A stretch of DNA of 64,000 bases from Stenotrophomonas nitritireducens (GCF_001700965.1 NZ_CP016756.1:3090501-3154500), one strand, 5' to 3'; positions 1 to 8,574 are shown, counted from the stretch's first letter. Notes: generated by a model from the letters alone, not told the origin. Made by a program: numbers and translations.

Positions 1-278
1 CGGTGCAGCGGCTGCTGCAGATCACCGGGCCGCGCCTGGTGCCGGGCAAGGCACCGGCATTCAATGGCGCAGCGCCGGGGTTGATCAGCATTGGCTGGCA
101 GCGCCCGGACGGCCGCCGGCTGTGGTTGTTCTGGGCGGCGCAACCCGGGCAGGTCCAGGTTGATGGGCTCAGCCAGGCGGTGCTGCACGACGTGCTGACG
201 GGGGCGCGCAAGCAACTGGGCAGTGGCGATGCGGTGCAGGTGCCGGTGTCGACCTCGCTGTCGGTACTGGAGTGGTGA
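1..278 (+). CDS. C-terminal fragment of a probable glycoside-hydrolase-like protein of a polysaccharide locus
   Basis: The window opens inside this gene. About 91 C-terminal residues are visible, ending at a TGA that overlaps the ATG of the next gene (TGATG at 276-280). The visible part has alternating hydrophobic strands, including LWLFWAA, as in the C-terminal beta-sandwich of GH39/PslG-like enzymes that trim exopolysaccharide. That assignment is an inference from context (glycosyltransferases, Wzy and flippase follow at once) and from strand pattern; no catalytic residue is in view. The GTG at position 3 is unlikely to be the real start because the frame is open to the window edge. Confidence 0.5.
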   Translation, partial: VQRLLQITGPRLVPGKAPAFNGAAPGLISIGWQRPDGRRLWLFWAAQPGQVQVDGLSQAVLHDVLTGARKQLGSGDAVQVPVSTSLSVLEW

Positions 279-1480
279 TGCGGCCGCTGCACATCCTGTG
301 GATCCTGCCGTATCTGCCGTGGCCGACTACCAGCGGCGGCAAACTGCGCCAGTACCATCTGCTGCGCTGCCTGGCCGCGCGTGGGCATCGCATTACCTTG
401 CTGGTGCAAAGCAAAGTGCCGCTGGATGCCGCGACCCAGGCACAGCTGGAACCGCTGCTGGAACGGCTGGTGGTGCTTGAGCGGCGGCCGCTGCGCTCAA
501 TGAAAACCATGCTCGCCGGGCTGCTGTCGCCGGCACCGCTGCTGGCCTCGGTCAACGGCTACGCGCCAGCCTTCAGCCGTACGCTGGAGCAGTTGCTGCA
601 GCAACCCTGGGATGTCGTGCAGTTGGAACACTCCTATATGTTCGAGCCGTGCCGCGGCCCACTGCGCAAGCATCAAGGCGGTTTCCTGCTCAGCGAACAC
701 AATGTCGAATCCACGCTGGCAGAGGTGACCTACAGTCGTCTGCCGGCGGTGTTCAGGCCATTGGCGCGGCTGGACCGTTGGCGTTACCAGCGTTGGGAGC
801 GCCGGGTTGTTGCCGCCGCGCGCAAGGTGGTGGCGATGACCGAGGACGATGCCCGGGTGCTGGCGGCTTACAGCCGCCAACCGGTCGCGGTGGTGGTCAA
901 CGGCACCGATACCGGGGCGTTCTCGGAGGTGATGGCTGATCATGCCGCACGGCGGATTTTGTTCGTCGGCAACTTCGAGTACGCGCCCAATATCGATGCG
1001 GTGGAGTGGCTGCTGGACGAGATCATGCCGGCGATATGGGCGGCGGAACCGCAGGTACGTCTATGCCTCTGCGGCTACGCATTGCCGGCGCAATGGGCCG
1101 AGCGTTGGCCGGATCAGCGTATCGAGTGGCTTGGGTTCGTGCCCAGCCTGCAGCCGGTGCAGGCCAGCAGCAGCCTGTTCCTGGCTGCGCTGCGCGATGG
1201 TGGCGGTTCCAAGCTCAAGGTGCTGGAGGCGATGGCGGCGGGCTTGCCGGTGGTCGCTACGCCGCAGGCAGTGTCCGGCCTGGATGTGCAGCGTGGCACG
1301 CATTACCAGGGCGGGGTGGACACGGAGGCGCTGGTTGCTGCGGCCTTGCAGTTGTTGGCCAATGCACCGCTGGCGCACAGCACCGGTGAGGCGGGCCGTG
1401 ACCATGTACGCGCGCAACACGATTGGCAGCGTTCCGCAGATCAGCTGGAGGCGGTGTACGCCGGGCTGACATGCGCATAG
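278..1480 (+). CDS. glycosyltransferase, GT4-like (exopolysaccharide)
   Basis: 400 residues. The N-terminus HILWILPYLPWP followed by a GGK stretch is the first Rossmann strand and loop of GT-B enzymes. Near residues 305-330 lies the donor-binding segment GGGSKLKVLEAMAAGLPVV, typical of GT4 and Stp1-like sugar transferases. It probably adds one sugar from a nucleotide-sugar donor to a lipid-linked repeat unit at the inner membrane. The start is set at ATG 278, which overlaps the upstream stop; a GTG six bases earlier is possible. The end overlaps the next gene by 10 bases, so the two are probably translationally coupled. Donor and acceptor cannot be read from the sequence. Confidence 0.85.
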   Translation: MRPLHILWILPYLPWPTTSGGKLRQYHLLRCLAARGHRITLLVQSKVPLDAATQAQLEPLLERLVVLERRPLRSMKTMLAGLLSPAPLLASVNGYAPAFSRTLEQLLQQPWDVVQLEHSYMFEPCRGPLRKHQGGFLLSEHNVESTLAEVTYSRLPAVFRPLARLDRWRYQRWERRVVAAARKVVAMTEDDARVLAAYSRQPVAVVVNGTDTGAFSEVMADHAARRILFVGNFEYAPNIDAVEWLLDEIMPAIWAAEPQVRLCLCGYALPAQWAERWPDQRIEWLGFVPSLQPVQASSSLFLAALRDGGGSKLKVLEAMAAGLPVVATPQAVSGLDVQRGTHYQGGVDTEALVAAALQLLANAPLAHSTGEAGRDHVRAQHDWQRSADQLEAVYAGLTCA

Positions 1481-2574
1481 GCATCGATTACCGGCCGGTC
1501 ACCGCCGCACCGCATTCGGGTATTGCCCGGCAGGTGCTGGCCCTTGAGCAGGCGCTGTTGGCCGAAGGCTGCGAGCTGCTGCGTTTCAGCATGGCGCCGG
1601 AAGGGCATCCGCACCGGCAGCTGGCCATCTGCCCGCCTGCGACGCCGGCCAGCGCCGGCCTGCATCGCCCGCGTTCGCGGCTGGCCTTCGAGCTCGGCTT
1701 CCTTCCGGGCGCACTGCGGCAGCACGGCGTCGATCTGTATATCGCCACCGCCAACAGTGGTTTGCCGCTGCGCCGCCCGCCTACATTGCGCAGGCAGGTA
1801 CTGTTGCTGCACGACGTGTTCCAGCTGACCTTGCCCGGCCGTCATGCCAGCTGGTTGCACGGGCGTGTCTATGGCGCCATGGATCGTTTTCTTATTGGGC
1901 ACGCGGTGCGCGGCGCCGACGCGATCTGGACACCTTCGCAGTTCAGCGCCGCTGCGCTTGCACGGCTGTATCCGCGTGCTGCCCAGCGCACCTCGGTGCT
2001 GTCCAATGCGGTACTGCCGCTGGCGGCACCCAGTCCCACGCCCGATCCGGCGTTGCCCGCGCGCTACTGGCTGGTGGTGGGCACCCGCGAGCCACGCAAG
2101 AACATCCCGTTCCTGTTGCAGCAGTGGAACGCGCTGCGCGTCGACGGCCACGCGCTCCCGGATCTTGTACTTATCGGTGACCCTGCCGATGTCCCTGCAC
2201 AACTGGCGGCGCTGTCTGGCCTGCACTGGCGCAGCGGCCTGAGCGACGCGCAGCTGTCGCGGCTGTATCACGACGCCGGACGCCTGCTGCACCCGGCAAC
2301 CGCCGAAGGATTTGGTTTGCCGGTGATCGAGGCATTGAGTTGCGGCACGCCGGTCGCGGTCGCCACCGGCAGTGCGCTGGATGAGATCACGCCGGCACAG
2401 GCGCTGCGGTTTGATCCGCAGGACGCGGCCGCGCTGCGCCGCGCGCTGCTGGCTGCGGCAGCGGGGCGCGCCGAGCAGGAATCCACTGGCGCCCTGATGT
2501 TGGCCGCACAGCGCTACAGCGCCGGCCCCTATCAACAACGGGTGGCGCAGCTGTTGCAGGAGGCATGGCGATGA
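1471..2574 (+). CDS. glycosyltransferase, GT4 family
   Basis: 367 residues. The N-terminus MRIGIDYRP is the start of many GT4 mannosyl- and rhamnosyltransferases. The C-terminal half has the EX7E donor motif in EGFGLPVIEALSCGTPV (about residues 275-291), which binds the nucleotide sugar. A longer frame is open upstream to 1423, but ATG 1471 starts exactly at the conserved first strand and lies in a 10-base overlap with the preceding gene. It is the second sugar-transfer step of the same locus. The exact linkage is unknown. Confidence 0.88.
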   Translation: MRIGIDYRPVTAAPHSGIARQVLALEQALLAEGCELLRFSMAPEGHPHRQLAICPPATPASAGLHRPRSRLAFELGFLPGALRQHGVDLYIATANSGLPLRRPPTLRRQVLLLHDVFQLTLPGRHASWLHGRVYGAMDRFLIGHAVRGADAIWTPSQFSAAALARLYPRAAQRTSVLSNAVLPLAAPSPTPDPALPARYWLVVGTREPRKNIPFLLQQWNALRVDGHALPDLVLIGDPADVPAQLAALSGLHWRSGLSDAQLSRLYHDAGRLLHPATAEGFGLPVIEALSCGTPVAVATGSALDEITPAQALRFDPQDAAALRRALLAAAAGRAEQESTGALMLAAQRYSAGPYQQRVAQLLQEAWR

Positions 2575-3968
2575 GGCTGGGCACCACTGTCGCCGTGCTG
2601 TGCGGCCTGCTGTTCGGCAGCCTGCTGCTGTTCCTGCCGCCGTCGAAGTTTTTCGTGGTGTTGGCGGGGCTGCCGGCCGCCTTGGTGGTGCTGCGTTGGC
2701 CGATGGTGGGACTGTCGCTGTTCGCGCTGGTGGCCACCTTCATGCCGTTCAGCACGTTGCAGGTGGGTTTCCGCTTCACCCTGGCCGAGGCGATGCTTGG
2801 GCTGACCTGGGCGGGGGTGGCGCTGCAGTTGTTCTTCCAGCGGCTGGAGCGGCCGCAGTGGGGTAGCGTCGAGCGTGGCTTGCTGTTGTTGATGGTGTTC
2901 AGTGTGCTGCCGTTCCTGGTTGGCCAGGTGATGGTGGTGGCCGATGGCAATGGCCCGGTCAACTGGGTGCGCTGGTTGGCCAACCTGTCGCTGCTGTTGC
3001 TGGCACCGCTGATGCTGTCGCAGGAAAAGCAGCGCGAACAACTGATGGTGATGCTGCTGTTGGGCAACCTGGCCATGTTGCTGCTGTCGCTGGGGATGTT
3101 CGTCAAATCACGCAGCGCGCTGGACATGATTCCAGTGCTGGAGAAGATGCACTACGCGCACCCGGAGGCGTTGCTGGATATTTTCAGTGCCGAGAACGCG
3201 CGCCTGGGCTCGCCTTGGGTTCACCCCAACCTGACCGGCGGTGCGATGGCGATGTTCGTGCCACTGGCGGCCTTCTACGGCCTCTACCAGCACGGCTGGC
3301 GGCGCGCATTGGGCGCGACAGTGGCCGTGCTCGGCTGTGCGGCCCTGCTGTTGAGCAGTTCGCGTGGCGCCATTCTGGCCATCGGCCTGGTGCTGCTTTG
3401 GCTGTCCTGGCTGCGGGTTCCCTATGCGCGTGCGATGGTCATGGCCGGCATCATCCTCGGCGGGGTGCTGGCGCTGACCTATGCGCCGCTGCAGGACCGT
3501 CTGGCAACGATGTTCTCATCGGACAATGCCAGTACCGAGGTGCGTGTGGATGAGTACAAGCGTTTCCCGGAGGCGGTGGCGCGCTATCCCTTGGGTATCG
3601 GCTTCCGCACCGAACCGCCGGTGCCGGGCAGTGGCCTGCTCGGCATCTCCAATCTGTGGCTGTACTACATGTACAAGCTGGGAGTGCTGGGCATGCTGCT
3701 GTATTGCGTGGTGACCTGGCGCTGGTGGCGACAGGTACGGCCGCGCGGCAAGGTGGTCACGGTGGATGGACGCAACGGGCTGTGGATGGGCTGCACCACC
3801 GGCCTGGTAGCGGCCTTGCTGACCGGGCTGATCGATCACTATTACAGTTTCACCATGGTGCTGGTGGCCTTGTTCTGGCTGCTGATGGGTCTTGGCCTGC
3901 AGAGTGCGGCCTCGGTGCCCTCCGGTACCCCTGGCCAGCCTTTGTCGAGTTTGAGGAAGCAGCAATGA
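2571..3968 (+). CDS. O-antigen ligase / Wzy-like polysaccharide polymerase
   Basis: 465 residues, polytopic with roughly ten to twelve hydrophobic segments. A larger loop around residues 170-215 contains GSPWVHPNLTGG, and a short SSSRGA motif follows. This is the Wzy_C/WaaL pattern, in which a periplasmic loop carries the catalytic region. It should polymerise or ligate the lipid-linked repeat unit outside the inner membrane. Two ATGs compete, 2565 and 2571. The AGGAGG box at 2558-2563 is only one base from the first but seven from the second, so 2571 is chosen; that ATG also overlaps the previous stop (ATGA). Confidence 0.85.
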   Translation: MRLGTTVAVLCGLLFGSLLLFLPPSKFFVVLAGLPAALVVLRWPMVGLSLFALVATFMPFSTLQVGFRFTLAEAMLGLTWAGVALQLFFQRLERPQWGSVERGLLLLMVFSVLPFLVGQVMVVADGNGPVNWVRWLANLSLLLLAPLMLSQEKQREQLMVMLLLGNLAMLLLSLGMFVKSRSALDMIPVLEKMHYAHPEALLDIFSAENARLGSPWVHPNLTGGAMAMFVPLAAFYGLYQHGWRRALGATVAVLGCAALLLSSSRGAILAIGLVLLWLSWLRVPYARAMVMAGIILGGVLALTYAPLQDRLATMFSSDNASTEVRVDEYKRFPEAVARYPLGIGFRTEPPVPGSGLLGISNLWLYYMYKLGVLGMLLYCVVTWRWWRQVRPRGKVVTVDGRNGLWMGCTTGLVAALLTGLIDHYYSFTMVLVALFWLLMGLGLQSAASVPSGTPGQPLSSLRKQQ

Positions 3969-4786
3969 GACACCGGATTTTTCATTCCATGGATCTGCGT
4001 GCACGGCTGGGCGACTATGCGGCCCGCATGCAGGTAACGCCGGCTGCGTTGGCCGAGGCCTACGATTGGTTGTTGGCCAACGAGGGCGCATTCGAGGAAG
4101 CCAGCGGTGATCAGGTGCGGGTATCGATCTGCTCGGTGGATATCGAATCGCAGCTGCAGCATCCACTGGGCAAGCAGCTCTACCACGTGCTGAAGACCGA
4201 GGTTCCTGCGCAGCTGGTGCCGCGCTATGGCATCAACTGGCCGACCTTCAAGGACCGCTGCCTGCGCCTGTGGGAGCAGGTCTACAACATCGCCATCAAC
4301 AAGGTGCCGTTCCATTGGGTGCGGCTGACCTGGCTGCGCATCGGCGGCGCGAAGATCGGTGAGGGTTCCACGATATGGCGCAACACCGAAGTACTGGGCG
4401 TCAACAATCTGGTGATAGGCAAGGACAGCGTGATTGCCTGGCATTGCCAGATCGATGCCCGCGCCGGCCTGCGCATCGGTGACCATGTTGCCATCGCTTC
4501 GCACGTGCTGATCATTGCCGGCTCACACGATCTGACCGCACCGGAGTTCTGGTCGGTTTCCGCGCCCATCATCATCGAAGACTACGTGTGGATTGCCAGC
4601 CGCGCGCTCGTCGCGCATGGCGCGCACCTTGGCCGTGGCTGCGTGATCACCGCCAATACCGTGGTGGCCAAGGACGTGCCGCCCTACAAAATCATCGGCG
4701 GCACCGGGGCCAAGCCAATGGGTGAGAGGCCGCACAACCTGTCCTACCGGGTGGGTGGCAAGAACATCCTGACGCTGCTGCACTGA
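3965..4786 (+). CDS. hexapeptide-repeat O-acyltransferase (WcaF/VatD-like)
   Basis: 273 residues. The C-terminal 150 or so residues are a left-handed beta-helix with imperfect hexapeptide repeats (IGGAKIGEG, IGDHVAIAS, IIIEDYVWIASRA, LGRGCVITANTVV). The putative catalytic His lies in AGSHDL. The N-terminal 110 residues are helical and unassigned. It probably acetylates the exopolysaccharide repeat unit. The reading frame is open far upstream, but ATG 3965 overlaps the Wzy stop (ATGA) and has a GAGG box in front, so it is taken as the start. The flippase follows after two bases. Confidence 0.82.
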   Translation: MRHRIFHSMDLRARLGDYAARMQVTPAALAEAYDWLLANEGAFEEASGDQVRVSICSVDIESQLQHPLGKQLYHVLKTEVPAQLVPRYGINWPTFKDRCLRLWEQVYNIAINKVPFHWVRLTWLRIGGAKIGEGSTIWRNTEVLGVNNLVIGKDSVIAWHCQIDARAGLRIGDHVAIASHVLIIAGSHDLTAPEFWSVSAPIIIEDYVWIASRALVAHGAHLGRGCVITANTVVAKDVPPYKIIGGTGAKPMGERPHNLSYRVGGKNILTLLH

Positions 4787-4788
4787 GC

Positions 4789-6231
4789 ATGTTCCGCACC
4801 ACGCTCTGGTTGACGGTGGTGACGGTAGCCGGGCTTGCGCTCGGCTTCGGCCGCGAGTGGCTGCTGGTTGATGCCTGGGGCGCAGGTGCACGTACCGATG
4901 GTTTTCTGGTGGCGCTGTTCCTGCCCGAAGCCATCCGCATGACCTTGGCCGCGGGCCTGTTGTCGTCGGCCGCGCTGCCGCTGTATCAACAGCTGGATGT
5001 GGAGCGCCGCAGCGGGTGGGTTTCCACCCAGGTGGCGAGCGTGTTGTTGACCGGTGTGCTGATCAGCCTGGTACTGGCAGTGGCTGCAGGCCTGTGGGTC
5101 AGGTTGATCGGTCCGGGGCTGGCGCCTGCGGCGCAGCACACTGCGCAATCCAGTCTGCTGGTGCTGTCCTGCGTGATACCGATGCTGCTGCTGCATGCAT
5201 TGGCAGCGGCGGTGGGCCAGGCCCAGCAACGTTTTCTGGTGGCCGGTCTCGGCTCGTTTCTCTACAACCTGCCGCCGGTGCTGTTGTTGCTGCAGCAACG
5301 TGGGGCAAGCGATGAGCGCAGCCTGTCGTGGGCATTCGTTGCTGGTGCCGCACTGATGCTGTTGTCGGTGTTGCCACTGCTGTGGCGTGGTGGCTGGCGG
5401 CCGTGGCGCTGGAATTGGCGGCGGCGCGACGCTATCGATCTGTATGCCCGGCTGGGGCCACTGCTTGCCAGCGCCGGTGCCAGCCAGGGGCTCGTGCTTG
5501 TGGAGCGCATCTGCGCTTCTTTCCTCGGCGAAGGTGCCATCACCCTGGTCAACCTGGCGCGCAAGCTGGTCAACCTGCCTTTGGTCGCACTGATGAGTCT
5601 CAACCAGGTTGTGTTGGCGCGCATGGCGCAGTTGGATGAAGACCTCGCCGCGCGGCGCGCTGCTTTGCGCTTTGGTCTGCTGCTGACGGCGGCAATGACC
5701 ATTCCTGCTGCAGCCGGCATGATTGGCAGTGCGCCGTCACTGGTCGAAGTTCTGCTGCCTTCCGGCATGCAGCACGGGCCGTTGCCGATGTTGCTGGCGT
5801 GGTTTGCATGCGTGATTGTTTTCGGCGCATGGAATGCCTTGCTCGCGCGTTACGCCTACGCCATCGGTAACACGGTCTTGCCGATGCGCTATGAGTTGGC
5901 GGGCAGCGCGGTCAACGCCTTGGCACTGGCGTTGGTGCCGGCAGTGACGGGCATTGCCGGTATTGCCTGGGCTGCGTTGGCCGGATGTCTGGTGACTGCC
6001 CTGCTGTTCCTGCGGCGCTACGCGCTGCTGGGTGATCCATTGATGCGGCGATTGCCGGTACTGGCGATGCTGGCGTTGGCCGGGGCGGTGCCGCTGTTCT
6101 GGCTTTCAACGGGAGTGTGGCTGCAGATTTCCGCCGCTGCGCTGTACGCGCTGGCATGGCTGCTGTTGCTGGGAAGTTGGTGCCTACGCGTCGCGCGTGC
6201 GCCGACGGTTGTTCCGGCGAAGTTGACTTGA
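4789..6231 (+). CDS. MurJ/MviN-family lipid-linked oligosaccharide flippase of the polysaccharide locus
   Basis: 480 residues with about fourteen hydrophobic segments. The N-terminal stretch with LGFGREWLLVDAWGAG resembles the start of MurJ and related MOP flippases, in which arginines line the cavity. In this locus it most likely flips the lipid-linked repeat unit, the job Wzx does elsewhere, rather than lipid II. That is inferred from position: it closes an overlapping run of polysaccharide genes, and a terminator-like hairpin follows. Use as a second lipid II flippase cannot be excluded from sequence alone. Confidence 0.78.
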   Translation: MFRTTLWLTVVTVAGLALGFGREWLLVDAWGAGARTDGFLVALFLPEAIRMTLAAGLLSSAALPLYQQLDVERRSGWVSTQVASVLLTGVLISLVLAVAAGLWVRLIGPGLAPAAQHTAQSSLLVLSCVIPMLLLHALAAAVGQAQQRFLVAGLGSFLYNLPPVLLLLQQRGASDERSLSWAFVAGAALMLLSVLPLLWRGGWRPWRWNWRRRDAIDLYARLGPLLASAGASQGLVLVERICASFLGEGAITLVNLARKLVNLPLVALMSLNQVVLARMAQLDEDLAARRAALRFGLLLTAAMTIPAAAGMIGSAPSLVEVLLPSGMQHGPLPMLLAWFACVIVFGAWNALLARYAYAIGNTVLPMRYELAGSAVNALALALVPAVTGIAGIAWAALAGCLVTALLFLRRYALLGDPLMRRLPVLAMLALAGAVPLFWLSTGVWLQISAAALYALAWLLLLGSWCLRVARAPTVVPAKLT

Positions 6232-6345
6232 GTGGGCGGCTTGAACAGCCGACATTGACGCTCATGCAACGCGTTTGAACCGCGCGTTCTGCATGCCCAT
6301 TCGACTGTGCCTGGCAACGCTGCGCAGTTTCAATGGGCCACCGAC

Positions 6346-6378
6346 AACAGCCACGGTGTGCTCAGCGCCGTGGCTGTT
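6346..6378. terminator. bidirectional hairpin between convergent genes
   Basis: Perfect 11-bp inverted repeat AACAGCCACGG / CCGTGGCTGTT with an 11-base loop. It lies between the end of the polysaccharide operon (+) and the end of the lone pilin gene (-). There is no long T-run, so termination is inferred from symmetry and position. Confidence 0.6.
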
Positions 6379-6391
6379 CTGAAGTGGACGG

Positions 6392-6757
6392 TTACAGATA
6401 AGTGATCTGTACCAGATAACCACTGCTGCTCGTTGACTGTGCAGCCAACCGGTACTGGATCGAGAACAGCCGTTGCTGGGCCTGTGGCAGCGGCGCCATC
6501 AAGGTGGTCGCGGCATACGGATCGGCAGCAGAGCCGACCGGTATGTTGCTGCCCGTGTCCAGGGTTTCCACACGGATGGCCGCGCCCTGGGTTGCACGCG
6601 GGCAGTCATCCAGGCGCAGCTGCTGTGCCTCCACTTCAAGTGTGGTCGCGCAGCCCGGGCTGGTTATCCGGCCGCTGAACTGCACCGTGCCACCACTGGC
6701 ATGCGCCGGTGCGCTGATCGCAACTAGTACAACGCCAAGCAGGAAAGAACGGTTCAT
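6392..6757 (-). CDS. small fimbrial subunit-like protein, divergent from the fimbrial operon
   Basis: 121 residues. A signal peptide (MNRSFLLGVVLVAISAPAHA) is followed by a GTVQFSGRITSPGC strand that matches the N-terminal pattern of type 1 pilins. A second Cys lies about 18 residues on, and the C-terminus ends in alternating hydrophobic residues with a penultimate Tyr (SSGYLVQITYL), as expected for the beta-zipper recognised by the chaperone. At about 100 mature residues it is shorter than the usual 150-residue pilin. ATG 6757 has GGAG eight bases upstream; the frame extends further but loses the signal peptide. It could be a minor subunit or a terminator of the fimbria encoded on the other strand. 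Confidence 0.75.
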   Translation of the reverse strand: MNRSFLLGVVLVAISAPAHASGGTVQFSGRITSPGCATTLEVEAQQLRLDDCPRATQGAAIRVETLDTGSNIPVGSAADPYAATTLMAPLPQAQQRLFSIQYRLAAQSTSSSGYLVQITYL

Positions 6758-7027
6758 GGCGGCGCTCCGCGTTGGGGCCTTCAGTAAGCGCCCGCCCATC
6801 GCAATGCAGAAGACGCAAAGTGCCGTTCTGCTGGAGGCGATCACGCAGCGAAGGTGATTTTCATCAAGGCGCGTTTTTCCAATTGATGACAGGTGTTTTT
6901 TTCAGACGCTGTTCGGCGGTTTCAAGGGGCCAGGTGGTGAAACTGGGCAGCTCTATCCCATCGATCGATATGCGGAAGTTGCTGGCTTCCACGTCTAAGC
7001 AGCGGCGGCAAGTCAATTCGCAATTTT

Positions 7028-7043
7028 TGTGGAGGTCGTCACA
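7028..7043. promoter_or_regulatory. candidate Clp/CRP binding site upstream of the fimbrial operon
   Basis: TGTGG-AGGTCG-TCACA matches 9 of the 10 defined positions of the CRP consensus TGTGA-N6-TCACA, with the correct N6 spacing. Xanthomonads have Clp, a CRP-family regulator that recognises the same sequence and responds to c-di-GMP. The site centre lies about 145 bases before the pilin start codon. Confidence 0.5.
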
Positions 7044-7079
7044 CTATTAATTGCTAACGTTCGCTCCCGGACCTGACAG

Positions 7080-7134
7080 GCGATCGCTGCGTTCTCACCA
7101 CGGTGCAAACCGGTGAGGTACCGCTCCGGATCGC
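7080..7134 (+). other. potentially structured 5' leader of the fimbrial operon
   Basis: Outer arms GCGATC (7080-7085) and GATCGC (7129-7134) enclose an inner hairpin CTCACC (7094-7099) / GGTGAG (7112-7117), ending 47 bases before the pilin ATG. It could be a regulatory fold or protein target. It does not carry the conserved core of the c-di-GMP-I riboswitch. Confidence 0.35.
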
Positions 7135-7181
7135 TTGTTTCCCTCCGCACTCTCTCCAATCACCAGGGCAAGGTAAACGCA

Positions 7182-7721
7182 ATGCGCACTGTCACTCTCT
7201 GTGTAGCTTTCGTACTCGCGGCTGTTCCGTTCGCGTCACGCGCGGTCGATGGCACCATCACGTTCAACGGTGAAATCACCGACAAGACCTGCACCATCGT
7301 GACGCCGCAAGGTACCGATTTCACCGTTACCTTGCCGACCGTATCCAGCAGTACGCTCGCAGCGGCTGGCCAGGTTGCAGGGCGCACGCCGTTTTCGATC
7401 AATATTTCCGATTGCAATCCAGGCGAGGTGGCTACTTACTTCGAGCCTGGTGCGACCGTGGATCTTGGGTCCGGGCGTTTGAACAACGCGGCGACCACCG
7501 CTGCCGCGACGAAGGTCCAGTTGCAGTTGTTGGGCGCCAACAATCTGTTCCTGCCGGTGGTCAGTGCAGGTGCGGGCAGTACGCAGGCCAACTCGCAGTG
7601 GGTAACGGTCAATGCCGGCGGCTCGGCGGACCTGAACTACTTCGTCGAGTACTACGCCACCGGTCCTTCCACGCCGGGTGAAGTTACCAGCAGCGTCAAG
7701 TACACGATCATCTACAACTGA
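7182..7721 (+). CDS. smf-1: major fimbrial subunit, SMF-1-like pilin
   Basis: 179 residues. A Sec signal peptide ends near SRA, then comes the mature start VDGTITFNGEITDKTC, which closely follows the N-terminal pattern of SMF-1 fimbrin from Stenotrophomonas. Two Cys (in DKTC and ISDC) form the pilin disulfide. The C-terminus SVKYTIIYN has the penultimate Tyr used in chaperone recognition. Subunits are exported, capped by the chaperone and polymerised by donor-strand exchange at the usher. ATG 7182 has AAGG seven bases upstream and is preferred to an in-frame ATG at 7113 that would put extra residues before the signal peptide. It is the first gene of a four-gene operon. Confidence 0.9.
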   Translation: MRTVTLCVAFVLAAVPFASRAVDGTITFNGEITDKTCTIVTPQGTDFTVTLPTVSSSTLAAAGQVAGRTPFSINISDCNPGEVATYFEPGATVDLGSGRLNNAATTAAATKVQLQLLGANNLFLPVVSAGAGSTQANSQWVTVNAGGSADLNYFVEYYATGPSTPGEVTSSVKYTIIYN

Positions 7722-7787
7722 TCCCCGGCATATTCGCTTGCCGGCGAGCGCAGGTTCGGCCGGCGGTGTTCCTTCAGGGGGCTGGCT

Positions 7788-8507
7788 GTGACGATTTTCC
7801 TATCGAGAGTGCTGCTCGCCGGCCTGGCGTCCGTTTGCCCGCTGCAGGCGCTGGCAGGCGTAGTGATCAACGGTACGCGTGTGATCTACCCGGCCCAGGC
7901 CAGGGAAGTGACGGTGCAGGTGGACAACGTCGGGGAGTCTCCTTCGCTGGTGCAGGCCTGGGTCGACAGTGGCGACCAGAGCCAGACTGCGGAAAACAGC
8001 GACGCGCCCTTCATGCTGACGCCGCCCATCAGCCGGGTTGAACCCGGGCGCAGCCAGGCGTTGCGCCTGGTCTTCACCGGAGCGGACCTGCCAGCAGACC
8101 GCGAATCGGTGTTCTGGCTCAACGTATTGGATGTGCCGCCGTCGCCGCAGGCTGGCGGTGACGAGCAGAACTATCTGCAGGTGGCATTCCGCTCGCGGAT
8201 AAAACTTTTCTACCGGCCGCGAGGCTTGCCAGGCACTGCCAATGAGGCGCCGCTTGCACTGCGCTGGCGTCATGAAGGTGACGTGCTGCGCGTAAGCAAT
8301 TCGACGCCCTACAACGTGACATTGGCTGAGGTGCAGGTGCTCGATGGTGGTGCACAGCGCAGCGTGGAGCAGCAGGGAAAAATGATCGGACCGCACCAGG
8401 ACCTGCAGTTGAGTGTGAGTGGCAGGGTCGAGCGCGTGCGATTCATCAGTATCAATGACTACGGTGGACGGGCCGAGCATACCGTCAGCGTCGACGCGGG
8501 CGGCTGA
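7788..8507 (+). CDS. periplasmic fimbrial chaperone (PapD/FimC family)
   Basis: 239 residues with a signal peptide. The first Ig-like domain starts VVINGTRVIYPAQAREVTVQV, and the G1 strand contains NYLQVAFRSRIKLFYRP, the PapD signature with the conserved basic residue that anchors the subunit C-terminus. The SVFWLNVLDVPP motif lies just before it. The second Ig-like domain ends near residue 235. The chaperone folds and caps pilins in the periplasm. Start GTG 7788 has a G-rich box about eight bases upstream. The gene sits 66 bases after the pilin gene and 67 before the usher. Confidence 0.93.
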   Translation: MTIFLSRVLLAGLASVCPLQALAGVVINGTRVIYPAQAREVTVQVDNVGESPSLVQAWVDSGDQSQTAENSDAPFMLTPPISRVEPGRSQALRLVFTGADLPADRESVFWLNVLDVPPSPQAGGDEQNYLQVAFRSRIKLFYRPRGLPGTANEAPLALRWRHEGDVLRVSNSTPYNVTLAEVQVLDGGAQRSVEQQGKMIGPHQDLQLSVSGRVERVRFISINDYGGRAEHTVSVDAGG

Positions 8508-8574
8508 GCCGGGGCACGAGTGCCAAGCAGGCCGTGGATAAGTTGTCGCGCAATCGTCCTGAAGGAACGTAGGC

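Larger units (their letters stand above)
6758..7181. other. intergenic control region between lone pilin and fimbrial operon
   Basis: 424 bases without a credible gene. The right part holds the Clp-type site and the foldable leader listed separately. The left part (6758-6960) shows nothing recognisable. Short AT-rich stretches near 7021-7055 are the likely promoter zone for the rightward operon, but no pair of hexamers with normal spacing stands out. Confidence 0.6.

Noticed and set aside
7094..7134. Possible c-di-GMP-I (GEMM) riboswitch before the pilin gene
   Set aside because: GCAAACC is present, but the GNRA loop region and the ACGCAAAGCC block are missing, so the aptamer core cannot form.
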